A stretch of 64,000 nucleotides of DNA from Scatosoma sp048465415 (GCA_048465415.1 DBFWLO010000015.1:1-64000), one strand, 5' to 3'. Positions 15,243 to 24,297 are shown, numbered from the stretch's first letter. Numbers and translations: made by a program. Notes: generated by a model from the sequence alone, not told the origin.

Positions 15243-17612
15243 ATGGCAATGACGCTGGATAGATTATCGGCGGGGAAATCCGCCCGGATCACTGCGGTGG
15301 ACGGAGAGGAGATTTCCCTGCGCAAACATATTCTGGATATGGGACTGACGCCGGGCACGGAGGTGACGCTCGTCAAGACGGCGCCGATGGGGGACCCGAT
15401 CGAACTGAGGGTGCGCGGCTACGAACTCACTCTCCGCAAAGCGGACGCGGCGAAGATCGGGATCGCGGACGTGAAGGAGGCGGAGAAAGGCGGGGACGAG
15501 CTGGCGCTCGGGGACGCGCGTACCAAATCTCTGCCCCGTCTCCCCCACCCGGGCGTGGGGGAGACGCACCGCCGGCGGGCGGCCGGCGGCGTCATCGCCG
15601 AGGGCGCGCCCCTCAAATTCGCGCTGGCCGGCAACCAGAACTGCGGCAAGACGACGCTTTTCAATCAGCTCACGGGCGCCAACCAGCACGTCGGCAATTT
15701 CCCCGGCGTGACGGTGGATCGGAAAGACGGCGCCATGCGCAAGCATAAAGAGGCGGTCGTCACAGACCTGCCCGGCATCTATTCCCTTTCTCCCTATACG
15801 GGCGAGGAGATCGTGACGCGGGAATTTCTGCTCAAAGAGAAGCCGGACGCGATCATCAATATCCTCGACGCGACCAATATCGAACGCAATCTCTATCTCA
15901 CCTTGCAGCTCATCACCCTCGATATGCCGATGGTGATCGCGCTCAACATGATGGACGAGGTGCGCGGCAGCGGCGGCACGATCGACGTCAACGCGCTCGA
16001 AGCGGTGCTGGGGATCCCCGTCGTGCCCATTTCCGCGGCCAAAAACGAGGGGATCGAAGAACTCATCGAACACGCCATTCACGTCGCCCGCCACCGCGAG
16101 GTTCCTTTCGACGTCGATTTCTGCTCGGCCAACGGCGAGGACGGCGGCGCGGTGCACCGCTGTATCCACGGCGTCGCCCACCTCATCGAGGACCACGCCA
16201 AAGCGGCGGGAATCCCCGTCCGTTTCGCGGCCACCAAACTGGTGGAAGGCGACGAACTCATTTTGAACGCCCTCAACCTCTCCGAAAACGAAAAGGAGAT
16301 GTCCGGGCACATCATTCGGCAGATGGAGGCGGAGAGCGGCACGGACGCGATGGCGGCGCTCGCGGATATGCGCTTCCGCTATATCGGCCGGCTCTGCGAA
16401 GCCACGGTCGTGAAACCGCATGAGAGCAAAGAGCGCAAACGGAGCGAACGGGCGGACCGCTTCCTGACGGGGAAATACACCGCCCTGCCCGCGTTCGTGC
16501 TCATCATGGGGCTCGTCTTTTATCTCACCTTCGGGCTCTTCGGCAAATATCTCTCCGAGTGGATGGAGCTCGGGATCGGATTTCTGACGGACGCGGCGAG
16601 CCGGGGACTTACGAAGTACGGGATCAATCCCGTCGTGCACTCGCTCCTCATCGACGGTATTTTCGCGGGCGTGGGCAGCGTTTTGAGCTTTTTGCCCACG
16701 ATCGTCGTGCTCTTCTTTTTCCTTTCCATACTCGAAGACACCGGCTACATGGCGCGCGTGGCCTTCGTCATGGATAAGCCGCTGAGAAAGATCGGACTCT
16801 CCGGCCGCAGTTTCGTGCCCATGCTCGTCGGCTTCGGTTGCAGCGTCCCCGCGATCATGGCCACGCGCACGCTCCCTTCCGACCGCGACCGCAAAATGAC
16901 GATCATGCTGACGCCGTTTATGAGCTGTTCGGCGAAAATTCCCGTCTACGGCATGCTCTGCGCGGCCTTCTTTCCCAAAGCCGCCGCGCTCGTGATGATC
17001 TCCCTCTACGTCATCGGTATCGCGCTCGCCCTTTTAACGGCCTTTATTTTGAAGCGTACGGCGTTTAAAGGGGAGCCCGTACCATTTGTCATGGAGCTGC
17101 CGAATTATCGCCTGCCGTCGTTTAAAAGCGTTTTACAGCTGATCTGGGAGAAGTCCCGCGATTTCATCACCCGCGCTTTCACGATTATCTTCGTCGCGTC
17201 GGTGATCATCTGGTTTTTGCAGAGCTTCGATTCGCGGCTCAACTTCGTCGCCGATTCCTCGACGAGCCTTTTAGCGGCGATCGGGGGCTGGCTGTCGGTC
17301 GTATTCAAGCCGCTCGGCTTCGGGGACTGGCGGGCGGCGACGGCGCTCGTGACCGGCTTCACGGCCAAAGAGAGCGTCAAGAGCACGTTGACGGTGTTGC
17401 TCGGCGGCGCGTCGATCACGACGCTCTTCACTCCTTTCACGGCTTTTATTTTCCTGCTCTTTATTCTGCTCTACACCCCCTGCGTGGCGGCGGTGGCGGC
17501 GGTGAAGCGGGAACTCGGCCGGGGCTGGGCGGTCGGGCTCGTCGTGGGACAGTGCCTGCTGGCGTGGCTTTTGTGCTTCCTCGTCGCGGCGGTCGGGGGA
17601 ATTTTCGTTTGA
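15243..17612 (+). CDS. feoB: FeoA-FeoB fusion, ferrous iron transporter
   Basis: 789-residue fusion. Residues ~1-75 form an SH3-like FeoA domain (LSAGKSARITAV...LDMGLTPGTEVTLVKTAPMGDPIELRVRGYELTLR). After a ~45-residue linker comes the FeoB G domain, with P-loop GNQNCGKTT (~129), VGNFPGVTVD, DLPGIYSLSPYT (G3) and NMMD (G4). The membrane part (~410-789) contains the GFGCSVPAI and SCSAKIPVYG gate motifs. FeoB imports Fe2+ across the cytoplasmic membrane under GTP control. The ATG at 15,243 (or 15,249) is the first start after the promoter. The FeoB-associated protein and a tiny membrane ORF follow. Fusion of FeoA with FeoB is known in some Bacillota. Confidence 0.95.
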   Translation: MAMTLDRLSAGKSARITAVDGEEISLRKHILDMGLTPGTEVTLVKTAPMGDPIELRVRGYELTLRKADAAKIGIADVKEAEKGGDELALGDARTKSLPRLPHPGVGETHRRRAAGGVIAEGAPLKFALAGNQNCGKTTLFNQLTGANQHVGNFPGVTVDRKDGAMRKHKEAVVTDLPGIYSLSPYTGEEIVTREFLLKEKPDAIINILDATNIERNLYLTLQLITLDMPMVIALNMMDEVRGSGGTIDVNALEAVLGIPVVPISAAKNEGIEELIEHAIHVARHREVPFDVDFCSANGEDGGAVHRCIHGVAHLIEDHAKAAGIPVRFAATKLVEGDELILNALNLSENEKEMSGHIIRQMEAESGTDAMAALADMRFRYIGRLCEATVVKPHESKERKRSERADRFLTGKYTALPAFVLIMGLVFYLTFGLFGKYLSEWMELGIGFLTDAASRGLTKYGINPVVHSLLIDGIFAGVGSVLSFLPTIVVLFFFLSILEDTGYMARVAFVMDKPLRKIGLSGRSFVPMLVGFGCSVPAIMATRTLPSDRDRKMTIMLTPFMSCSAKIPVYGMLCAAFFPKAAALVMISLYVIGIALALLTAFILKRTAFKGEPVPFVMELPNYRLPSFKSVLQLIWEKSRDFITRAFTIIFVASVIIWFLQSFDSRLNFVADSSTSLLAAIGGWLSVVFKPLGFGDWRAATALVTGFTAKESVKSTLTVLLGGASITTLFTPFTAFIFLLFILLYTPCVAAVAAVKRELGRGWAVGLVVGQCLLAWLLCFLVAAVGGIFV

Positions 17613-17740
17613 GCGATATCGCGCTCTTTTGCGCGCTCGCGGCCGCTGAGGTAAGCGTGGCGGTCGGGTATCTTGTCGGGATCGTCGTATTCGCTAAAAA
17701 AACCAGACGTTTGTCGGATCCGGCGCCGGGAAGAAAGTAA
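17609..17740 (+). CDS. tiny membrane protein translationally coupled to feoB
   Basis: 43-residue ORF that would start at TTG 17,609, overlapping the feoB stop codon by three bases. GGGGGA lies 7 nt upstream. One hydrophobic helix (~12-29) is followed by KKTRR and a basic end, so an Nin-Cin or single-pass membrane topology is plausible. It lies between feoB and the FeoB-associated Cys-rich protein, so a role in the Feo complex is possible but inferred. The non-ATG start keeps confidence moderate. Confidence 0.5.
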   Translation: MSDIALFCALAAAEVSVAVGYLVGIVVFAKKTRRLSDPAPGRK

Positions 17741-17843
17741 AGATTTTTTTCAATCGCCGGACGGGACTATTTTAGCCCGGAAAGCGTTATAATAAAAAGG
17801 GACGGCGCGGGAACGCGAAGAAGCGGCCGCGGGCGTCCGGGGA

Positions 17844-18059
17844 GTGAAAAACATGAACGTACCGAGCATCATCGCGCTCGTCGTCGTGGGGATATGTCTC
17901 GTCGCCGCGACTGTTTATCTCGTCCGGCATAAAGACGGCTGCGGCGGAAGCTGCGCGGGCTGCGCAAACTGTTCCGCGTGCGGAAGCTCTCACGCCTGCA
18001 AGAAGGCGCGGAAAAAGAAATCGGACGACAAATCGAAGGAATCGAAGAAAAAGGAGTAA
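17844..18059 (+). CDS. FeoB-associated Cys-rich membrane protein
   Basis: 71-residue protein: an N-terminal membrane helix (SIIALVVVGICLVAATVYLV), then a cysteine cluster (CGGSCAGCANCSAC) and a lysine-rich tail. This is the layout of the FeoB_associated family, which occurs next to feoB in many clostridia and is thought to assist ferrous iron uptake. Start could be the ATG at 17,844 or at 17,853. A TATAAT at 17,788 lacks a good -35, so it may be read from the feo promoter or have a weak one of its own. The yugP-like gene follows 3 nt later. Confidence 0.85.
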   Translation: MKNMNVPSIIALVVVGICLVAATVYLVRHKDGCGGSCAGCANCSACGSSHACKKARKKKSDDKSKESKKKE

Positions 18060-18062
18060 AAA

Positions 18063-18779
18063 ATGATGCCTTATTTTGTGTTTTTGGGACTGCTTCTGCT
18101 CTGCTCGGTCTTTACGGGCTGGGCGAGCATGCGGGTACATTCGACCTATAACGCGTTCAGCGCCGAGAGAAACGCCTCGCACATGACCGGGTACGACACG
18201 GCGGTGCGGCTTTTACGCTCGAACGGAGTGTACGACGTTTCCGTGGGCAAGGTGAGGGGGAGACTCACCGATCATTACAATCCCCGCAGACAGATCGTCA
18301 ATCTCTCCGAATCGACCTACGGCGACGACTCGGTGGCGGCGGTGGCCGTGGCGGCGCACGAGATCGGGCACGTTATGCAGAAGGAACGCGGGTATGTGCC
18401 CTATAAGATCCGTTCCGCGCTCGTGCCGATCGCCAACTTCGGCGCCCGGCTCGCCCTTCCCCTCGTCCTTGTAGGCTTGCTTCTCGACCTGTTTTTGGAG
18501 ACGCCCGTCGGCGTTTACGCGGCCTATATCGGCATCGCGCTCTACGGACTTTCCACCCTCTTTCAGCTCGTGACGCTGCCCGTGGAGCTGGACGCGTCCC
18601 GCCGCGCCAAAAAGATGCTGCTCGAAGAGGGGGTGCTCACCGAGGAGGAAAAGCCGGGCGCGGGCAAAGTGCTCGGCGCGGCCGCGCTCACGTACGTGGC
18701 GGGACTGCTCACTTCTATTTTGTATTTTCTGCGTTTTCTGCTCTTCGTGCTCGCGTTGTTCGGCAGAAGGCGGGATTAA
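18063..18779 (+). CDS. YugP-type membrane zinc metallopeptidase
   Basis: 238-residue membrane protein of the Zn_peptidase_2 (YugP) family. The zinc site AAHEIGHVMQ lies near residue 99, with further conserved LVPIANFGARLALPLVLVG and the VELDASRRAKKML block that follows the metal site in this family. Four to five membrane helices are visible, including one at the N-terminus. Substrates are unknown for the family. GGAG lies 8 nt before the ATG, and the start is 3 nt after the FeoB-associated gene, so the two are co-transcribed. Confidence 0.88.
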   Translation: MMPYFVFLGLLLLCSVFTGWASMRVHSTYNAFSAERNASHMTGYDTAVRLLRSNGVYDVSVGKVRGRLTDHYNPRRQIVNLSESTYGDDSVAAVAVAAHEIGHVMQKERGYVPYKIRSALVPIANFGARLALPLVLVGLLLDLFLETPVGVYAAYIGIALYGLSTLFQLVTLPVELDASRRAKKMLLEEGVLTEEEKPGAGKVLGAAALTYVAGLLTSILYFLRFLLFVLALFGRRRD

Positions 18780-18903
18780 ACGGAAAAATTTCCGAAAGAC
18801 GCAACCTGCGGGAGATAAAATTCTACTGATGTAAGTGAACGGACGAAACGCGGCGCGCGGGGAACGCCGCGGGCGGTACGTTTGCGTACGAAAGGAGGTA
18901 CGC

Positions 18904-19461
18904 ATGACGGACGAAGAGATCGTGACGATGTTTTTTTCGCGCGATCCGGCCGCGCTGGACGCCGCGGCCGAGAAATACGGCGGGTTCCTGCGCGCGGTTT
19001 CCATGAATATTCTACATAATTCCTCCGACGCGGAGGAATGCGTCAACGAAGCGTATCTCGCCTGCTGGAATACGATTCCCCCCGAACGGCCCAGATCCTT
19101 GAAGGCTTACGCGGGGGCGCTTTGCCGCAACGTCTCTTTCGACCGCTATAAACGCGGCCGCGCCCAGAAACGCGGCGGCGGAAAAACGGAGACGCTGCTC
19201 TCCGAAATAGAGGATTTCCTGCCCGCAAACGATTACATGGCCGACTGCGGCGAGGATAGGGCGGCGGATTCCATCAACGAATTTCTCGCCTCGCTGCAAA
19301 CGCGGGAACGGGTGGTTTTCGTCCGGCGTTACTGGTATTCCGACGACATAAAGGAGATCGCGCGGCGCATGGGCTTCTCCGAAAGCAAGGTCAAATCCAT
19401 GCTCTTTCGCCTGCGCAAAAAGCTCAAAGAAAAATTGATTCGGGAGGGGATAGGCGTATGA
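18904..19461 (+). CDS. ECF-type RNA polymerase sigma factor
   Basis: 185-residue sigma-70-family factor with region 2 (residues ~15-85, AAEKYGGFLRAVSMNILHNSSDAEECVNEAYLACWNTIP) and region 4 (~125-180, RERVVFVRRYWYSDDIKEIARRMGFSESKVKSMLFRLRKKLKE). There is no region 1.1 or 3, as usual for ECF factors. AAAGGAGG precedes the ATG. The next gene overlaps by 4 nt and encodes a single-pass membrane protein that is probably its regulator. The target promoters are unknown. Confidence 0.9.
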   Translation: MTDEEIVTMFFSRDPAALDAAAEKYGGFLRAVSMNILHNSSDAEECVNEAYLACWNTIPPERPRSLKAYAGALCRNVSFDRYKRGRAQKRGGGKTETLLSEIEDFLPANDYMADCGEDRAADSINEFLASLQTRERVVFVRRYWYSDDIKEIARRMGFSESKVKSMLFRLRKKLKEKLIREGIGV

Positions 19462-19871
19462 ACGATAAGAAAAATTTTTCCGCGCTCGGCAAGATCGACG
19501 AGAAATACGTCGAGGAAGCCGACGTTTACGCCGCGCCCGACTCCCGGTCGGAGCGGCCGGCCGCGAACCGGGAACGCCGTCGAAGGCTCCGCCGCAGACT
19601 CGCCTGCCGGCTCGCGGGAATCGCCGTCGGCGCGGCGGTCGTCTGCATCGCCTGCTGGTACGGCGCGGCTCCCTTGTTCGCCGCGAAAAAGGAGAGCGGC
19701 GAGGCCTCCTCTTTCGTCACCGACCAATCTTACGGCGTGGACGGTCCTCTCGACGGGGCCGGGGAAACGGCGCCGCCCTCCGACCGCGAAGATCAGTCTT
19801 CCTCCTCCGACGAATCCTGTTCCGGGAGCGGCGGCTGCTCCGAGCCCTTGCCCGCGCCCGATAAAAATTAG
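19458..19871 (+). CDS. single-pass membrane protein, putative anti-sigma factor
   Basis: 137-residue protein overlapping the sigma gene by ATGA. A cytoplasmic N-terminus (~50 residues, ending in an arginine-rich RRRRLRRRLACRL stretch) is followed by one membrane helix (~52-70) and an extracytoplasmic Ser/Pro/acidic tail with two cysteines (CSGSGGC). No zinc-binding HxxxCxxC anti-sigma motif is present. The role as anti-sigma factor rests on gene order, translational coupling and topology only. Confidence 0.6.
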   Translation: MNDKKNFSALGKIDEKYVEEADVYAAPDSRSERPAANRERRRRLRRRLACRLAGIAVGAAVVCIACWYGAAPLFAAKKESGEASSFVTDQSYGVDGPLDGAGETAPPSDREDQSSSSDESCSGSGGCSEPLPAPDKN

Positions 19872-19887
19872 AAATCGTTAATCCACC

Positions 19888-19916
19888 GAACGCTCTCAAC
19901 AGGGCGTTCTTTTTTA
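19888..19916 (+). terminator. terminator of the sigma factor operon
   Basis: GAACGCTC paired with GGGCGTTC across a 6-nt loop, then six T residues. Confidence 0.85.
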
Positions 19917-20014
19917 TTCCACAATCCTGGCGAAAAATGTGGCGTAACGCCCCAAAAGTCCTGCAAATTGTCCCTTAATCCTCGCTTTTCCCCGAAATTG
20001 TCCGCCCCGCCTCC

Positions 20015-20043
20015 TTGACTTTCCGCCACAATCGAATTATAAT
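20015..20043 (+). promoter_or_regulatory. promoter of the ABC exporter operon
   Basis: TTGACT (20,015-20,020), 17-nt spacer, TATAAT (20,038-20,043). Confidence 0.88.
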
Positions 20044-20184
20044 ACACAAATGTAGAATAACTCAAAAACAAGGATTATTACACACTCTTTACAAAACGCC
20101 GAGGGGAAAGGGCGCGGGGCGCGGCGACGGGAAACGTCCCGCAAAGGAGTTTGAAAGAAAACATGTTGGGAGGTAACGGCAATT

Positions 20185-21114
20185 ATGAGCGTCATTGACG
20201 TGAAGGGGCTGACGAAGGATTACGGATCGGGGCGCGGAGTTTTCGACGTGTCTTTTCAGGTGGGAAAGGGCGAGGTGTTCGGTTTTCTCGGCCCCAACGG
20301 CGCGGGCAAATCGACGACGATCCGGCACCTGATGGGGTTTTCGAGGCCGGACGGCGGCTCCGCCGCCATTTTCGGCAAGGAGACGTTCGCCCGGTATTTC
20401 GAAATTCTCGGCAACGTCGGGTATATACCGGGCGAGATCGCTTTGCCGGCGGGACTGACGGGCTGGGAGTTTTTGCGCATGATGCAGCAGCTGCAAAAGT
20501 GCCGCGACGACGAGCGGCTCGACGAATTGTTAAAGACGTTCGAGCTGGATCCGTCGGGAGAGACCAAGCGCATGAGCCTCGGCGTCAAGCGTAAGCTCGC
20601 CGTCGTCGCGGCGTTCATGAACGATCCCGACGTGCTCATTCTCGACGAACCGACGAGCGGGCTGGATCCGGTGATGCAGGAGGTGTTCGTGGAGTTCGTG
20701 CGGCGGGAAAAGGCGCGGGGCAAGACGATTCTTTTGTCCAGCCATATCTTTTCCGAAGTGGACGCGACCTGCGACCGCATCGCGATCATCAAGGACGGCC
20801 GGCTCGTCTCCGAGTTCAAAGCCGACGATCTGAAACATTCCTCGCAGAAGGTCTACGAAGTATACTTTGCCGACCTCATCAACTACGAAACCTTCCGCGC
20901 CAACTATCGCGGCAGCCGGGTTTTGAAGATCCTCGCGGAGGACAGAGCGAGCGCCTCGGCGCTGATCTCCACCGACGATACGTACATAAACGAGGTGATC
21001 CGTATCCTTTCCGGGTTCGCGCTGCGCGATTTCGGACATTTTAAAGAGACGCTCGAAGATTATTTCATGAGCTATTACAAGGAAGACAAAAATTTCAAAG
21101 GAGCGCTGTCATGA
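20185..21114 (+). CDS. ABC transporter ATP-binding protein 1
   Basis: 309-residue ABC ATPase. Walker A is GPNGAGKST (~39), the signature is the degenerate RMSLGVKRK, and Walker B is VLILDEPTSGLDP (~155), with the switch histidine in LLSSHIFSE. The ~80 C-terminal residues beyond the ATPase core are typical of ABC-2-type drug or antibiotic exporters (CcmA-like). GGGAGG lies before the ATG. It overlaps the second ATPase gene by 4 nt. Together with that gene and the permease it forms a heterodimeric-ATPase exporter of unknown substrate. Confidence 0.93.
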   Translation: MSVIDVKGLTKDYGSGRGVFDVSFQVGKGEVFGFLGPNGAGKSTTIRHLMGFSRPDGGSAAIFGKETFARYFEILGNVGYIPGEIALPAGLTGWEFLRMMQQLQKCRDDERLDELLKTFELDPSGETKRMSLGVKRKLAVVAAFMNDPDVLILDEPTSGLDPVMQEVFVEFVRREKARGKTILLSSHIFSEVDATCDRIAIIKDGRLVSEFKADDLKHSSQKVYEVYFADLINYETFRANYRGSRVLKILAEDRASASALISTDDTYINEVIRILSGFALRDFGHFKETLEDYFMSYYKEDKNFKGALS

Positions 21115-22028
21115 AACCGGTTGTCGAAATCAAAAACCTCACCAAAGATTACGGGGAAGGCCGGGGGATCTTCGGGATCGATCTCACGGTGTATCAAGGG
21201 GAGATGGTCGGCTTCGTGGGCACCAACGGCAGCGGCAAGACGACTACGATCCGCAATATCATGGGCTTTTTGAAGCCCACTTCGGGCGCGGCGTACGTGA
21301 ACGGCCTGGAAGCGTGGAGCCATGCGAGCGAGATCGTGAAAAATATCGGCTACGTGCCGGGCGAGATCGCCTTTCCCGATCTTTCCACGGGCACGGAATT
21401 TTTAAAGAGCCAGGCGGACTTTCTCGGCGTGAAAGATATGTCCTTCGCCGATTCTCTGGTCGAGAAGTTACAGCTCGATCCCCGCGCGCCCTTGAAGCGC
21501 ATGAGCAAGGGCATGAAGCAAAAGACGGCGATCGTCGCCGCGCTGATGGCGGATCCGGCGATCCTTATCCTCGACGAACCGACGACCGGGCTCGATCCTT
21601 TGATGCGGGACGCGTTCCTCGAAATTATCCGCGCGGAGCACGGCAGGGGCAAGACGATCTTCATGAGCAGCCACATGTTCGAAGAGCTCGAAAGCACCTG
21701 CAACCGCGTGGCGCTGATCCGGAACGGCTGTCTCGCGGACGTGGCGGATCTGCGGGAGATAGAAAACCGACCGAAGAAGGAGTTCAAGATCGAGTTTGCC
21801 TCGCGCGCGGACTATCTTTCTTTCAAGCGCTTCCGCTATCGGATCGTGCGCGATCAGCCGCAGTATAACCAGGTGACCGTGGCGATCGCGGGCGGTCAGA
21901 TCAATCTTTTATTTACCGATCTCACCAATTTCGACGTCAAATTTATATCCGAGGTGAAGTACACCCTCGAAAAGCATTTCCGGGAAGTTCTCGACAAAGA
22001 AAAGGAGAAGAGGAATCATGTTCAGTAA
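21111..22028 (+). CDS. ABC transporter ATP-binding protein 2
   Basis: 305-residue ABC ATPase paralogous to the gene before it. Walker A is GTNGSGKTT, the signature is RMSKGMKQK, and Walker B is ILILDEPTTGLDP, followed by MSSHMFEE. Both ATPases keep the catalytic residues, so both sites could be active. The reading frame ends 11 nt inside the permease gene, a strong sign of translational coupling. Confidence 0.93.
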   Translation: MKPVVEIKNLTKDYGEGRGIFGIDLTVYQGEMVGFVGTNGSGKTTTIRNIMGFLKPTSGAAYVNGLEAWSHASEIVKNIGYVPGEIAFPDLSTGTEFLKSQADFLGVKDMSFADSLVEKLQLDPRAPLKRMSKGMKQKTAIVAALMADPAILILDEPTTGLDPLMRDAFLEIIRAEHGRGKTIFMSSHMFEELESTCNRVALIRNGCLADVADLREIENRPKKEFKIEFASRADYLSFKRFRYRIVRDQPQYNQVTVAIAGGQINLLFTDLTNFDVKFISEVKYTLEKHFREVLDKEKEKRNHVQ

Positions 22029-23541
22029 ATCGTTATTCAAACAATCCTGCAAGGCGAACGGCCCCATGTGGGCGATCATCACCTTCGCCACCTGTTTCAT
22101 GCTCGCCTGCGTGATGCTGATCGCGGGCGGCGGCAATATCGTCACGGCGAAAAGCGCGATCGCCGACACGATCATTCGGGGAGAACTCGCCTCGCAGATG
22201 CAGTCCCGTTCGATCAATTACTATCTGCTTTCCGACGGCGGACTCGAACGCTTCGATAAGACTTTCGGCGAGGAATACCTGAAAGCCGCCGGCTCCGGCG
22301 ATCAGAGCGCGGCGACGACCGCCTATGCCGCCGCGGCCAAAGACCTCGAAGGGTACGTGGCCGAACAGGCGAAAAAGCATGGTTATGCCGCCGGTTCCGC
22401 CGAGGCGGAGGAGATCAGGGGCGCGATCTTCTTCGTGCTCAACCCCATGACCGAACCGGGAAAATATATGTTCGATTCCTTTTATACGGCGCTCGGGGAA
22501 CCGGCGCCCCGCTACGATATGGGCACATTGATGACCTCCTCGACGGCGGAACGCAAGGCCTACCGCGACGAATACGCCGCCAAAAACAGTGCGGTCTTTT
22601 TAGCCGGGAACATGATCCGCGAGGAGAACGTGCGGCTCGTGCTCCAAGCCCTCGAAAGCTATGGCGTGACCGAGGAACAGTACGCGGAATTCGGATTCAA
22701 CGACTATCAAAACGTCAAGGAGATCGCGGTGTCCGCGCTCATCAATTTCCGCGCCAACTACGCTTATCGTATCGAGAATATCAAAGAGGGGGAGACGCCG
22801 GAGAGCATCGCGGCCGAGCTGACGAAGGATATTTCCCGGAGCCTGCTCGCGAGTCTGCCCGAGGAAGTGTCCGACGCGCTCGAAGAGATCGGGCAGATGG
22901 ATATGTTCGGCGTGCTCGTCGGTTCCGTTTTCTTTAAAATGGCGGGCTTGCTGCTGCCGATCATCTATCTCATCATGACTTCCAACGCCCTCGTCGCCGG
23001 GCAGGTGGACAGCGGCTCCATGGCGTATATCCTCTCCTCGTCCGTCAGACGCAGAGCGGTGACGTTCACGCAGGGAGTCTTCCTCGTCGGCTCGTTGTTT
23101 CTGATGTTCTGCTGCACCTCTTTGACCGGCGTCGTCTGCTTCGCGCTCGTCGATCTCGAAACCAAGCTCACCTACGGCAAACTGCTGCTTTTGAACCTCG
23201 GCGCCTTCCTCGTCATGTTCGCCATGAGCGGGCTCTGCTTCTTCGCTTCCTGCTGGTTCAACCGCAGCAAGCACTCGATGGCGCTCGGCGGCGGCTTGAA
23301 CATGTTCTTCCTCGTCGCTACCATGCTCGGCCTGTTCGGCTCGCCCGTGCTTCCTTCCATCGTGCGCATGAAGGCGCTCAACAACTTCAACTACGTCTCG
23401 ATCATCTCTCTCTTCGACGTGGTCTCCATTCTCGAAGGCACGACGGCCTTTCTTTGGAAACTCGGGATTTTATTGATAATCGGACTCGTTCTCTATATCG
23501 CCGGCGGCGCGAAATTCGCGAGAAAGGACCTGCCTCTGTAA
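22018..23541 (+). CDS. ABC-2-type transporter permease
   Basis: 507-residue membrane subunit of the exporter. One N-terminal helix (MWAIITFATCFMLACVMLI) is followed by a ~240-residue soluble, probably extracytoplasmic, domain. Five further helices lie in the C-terminal half (~300-500), ending GLVLYIAGGAKFARKDLPL. This 1+5 helix plan with a large first loop is common in ABC-2 exporters. The start codon lies inside the preceding ATPase gene, with AAAAGGAGAAGAGG ahead of it. A cre-like motif overlaps its stop codon. Confidence 0.88.
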   Translation: MFSKSLFKQSCKANGPMWAIITFATCFMLACVMLIAGGGNIVTAKSAIADTIIRGELASQMQSRSINYYLLSDGGLERFDKTFGEEYLKAAGSGDQSAATTAYAAAAKDLEGYVAEQAKKHGYAAGSAEAEEIRGAIFFVLNPMTEPGKYMFDSFYTALGEPAPRYDMGTLMTSSTAERKAYRDEYAAKNSAVFLAGNMIREENVRLVLQALESYGVTEEQYAEFGFNDYQNVKEIAVSALINFRANYAYRIENIKEGETPESIAAELTKDISRSLLASLPEEVSDALEEIGQMDMFGVLVGSVFFKMAGLLLPIIYLIMTSNALVAGQVDSGSMAYILSSSVRRRAVTFTQGVFLVGSLFLMFCCTSLTGVVCFALVDLETKLTYGKLLLLNLGAFLVMFAMSGLCFFASCWFNRSKHSMALGGGLNMFFLVATMLGLFGSPVLPSIVRMKALNNFNYVSIISLFDVVSILEGTTAFLWKLGILLIIGLVLYIAGGAKFARKDLPL

Positions 23542-23550
23542 TCGTTTACA
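23537..23550. promoter_or_regulatory. cre-like palindrome, copy 1
   Basis: TGTAATCGTTTACA fits the CcpA/LacI-type consensus TGWAANCGNTNWCA at every fixed position. It overlaps the permease stop codon. A second identical copy lies 55 bp downstream. Confidence 0.55.
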
Positions 23551-23591
23551 TGGCCGCCGGTGCGCGAAGCTCGCGAAGAAGAATTTGCTGA

Positions 23592-23605
23592 TGTAATCGT
23601 TTACA
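23592..23605. promoter_or_regulatory. cre-like palindrome, copy 2
   Basis: This is an identical TGTAATCGTTTACA 46 nt before the TetR ATG, flanked by A and T so that it also fits the longer cre consensus WTGNAANCGNWNNCW. It may be a site for CcpA, another LacI-family protein, or the TetR regulator itself. Confidence 0.55.
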
Positions 23606-23650
23606 TATTTCGGATATAACAAAAAACAGGGGGAAACAAAGGAGGAAATT

Positions 23651-24247
23651 ATGGAGAATACGTCGTCTGCGGCGGCGAAAAAGACCGACCGGCGGGTGAT
23701 CAAGACAAAGCGCGCGATCCGCAACGCGTTCGCGCAGCTTCTGGCGGAGAAAGATCTGAACGAGATCACCGTCAAGGATATCTCGGACGTGGCGGACATC
23801 AACCGCAAGACCGTTTATAATTATTACGGGGGCATACACGAGCTCCTCGACGAGATCGAAAACGACATCGTTTCTTCGTTCGAGAAAATCATTCAGCACG
23901 TAGATTTCAAGCGCAACCTCGAAAATCCTTACCGGATTTTCGAGACGCTGAACGGCGTCATCAACAGCGACATGGAGTTTTACAGCCGGCTGATGAAGAT
24001 AGACGCGAATTCCCACCTCGTGCGCAAGATCGTCTCCGCGCTGACCGTCCGCGTCCGGCAGACGCTCGCGGAACAGCTTCCCTGCGATCAGCGGCGGGTG
24101 GAACTCGTTTCCCGCTATATCACTTCCGGCATGCTCGCCGTCTATCAGGATTGGTTCAATTCTTCCCGGGAGCAGTCCATCGAATCGCTGTCGAAAGATC
24201 TGAGCGTGCTCGTCTTTTCCGGCGTCGGCGGTCTGATGGCGCGATGA
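23651..24247 (+). CDS. TetR/AcrR-family transcriptional regulator
   Basis: 198-residue repressor-like protein. The N-terminal HTH is clear (KTKRAIRNAFAQLLAEKDLNEITVKDISDVADINRKTVYNYYGGIHELL, ~18-65); the ligand-binding C-terminal half is divergent, as usual. AAAGGAGG precedes the ATG. It lies 109 nt after the ABC permease, behind the paired cre-like palindromes, and probably regulates that exporter. Ligand unknown. Confidence 0.9.
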   Translation: MENTSSAAAKKTDRRVIKTKRAIRNAFAQLLAEKDLNEITVKDISDVADINRKTVYNYYGGIHELLDEIENDIVSSFEKIIQHVDFKRNLENPYRIFETLNGVINSDMEFYSRLMKIDANSHLVRKIVSALTVRVRQTLAEQLPCDQRRVELVSRYITSGMLAVYQDWFNSSREQSIESLSKDLSVLVFSGVGGLMAR

Positions 24248-24251
24248 ACGG

Positions 24252-24281
24252 TTGACATTTTCCCCTCCGGCGTGATAGAAT
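24252..24281 (+). promoter_or_regulatory. promoter of the GDPD gene
   Basis: TTGACA (24,252-24,257), 18-nt spacer, TAGAAT (24,276-24,281). The leader is only ~10 nt but carries GGGGAGGG. Confidence 0.82.
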
Positions 24282-24297
24282 AGAAGGGGAGGGAAGT

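Larger units (their letters stand above)
19872..20184 (+). other. intergenic region before the ABC operon
   Basis: Apart from the terminator (19,888-19,916) and the promoter (20,015-20,043), this 313-nt stretch contains a leader of about 135 nt with no structure or ORF that I can support. Confidence 0.6.
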
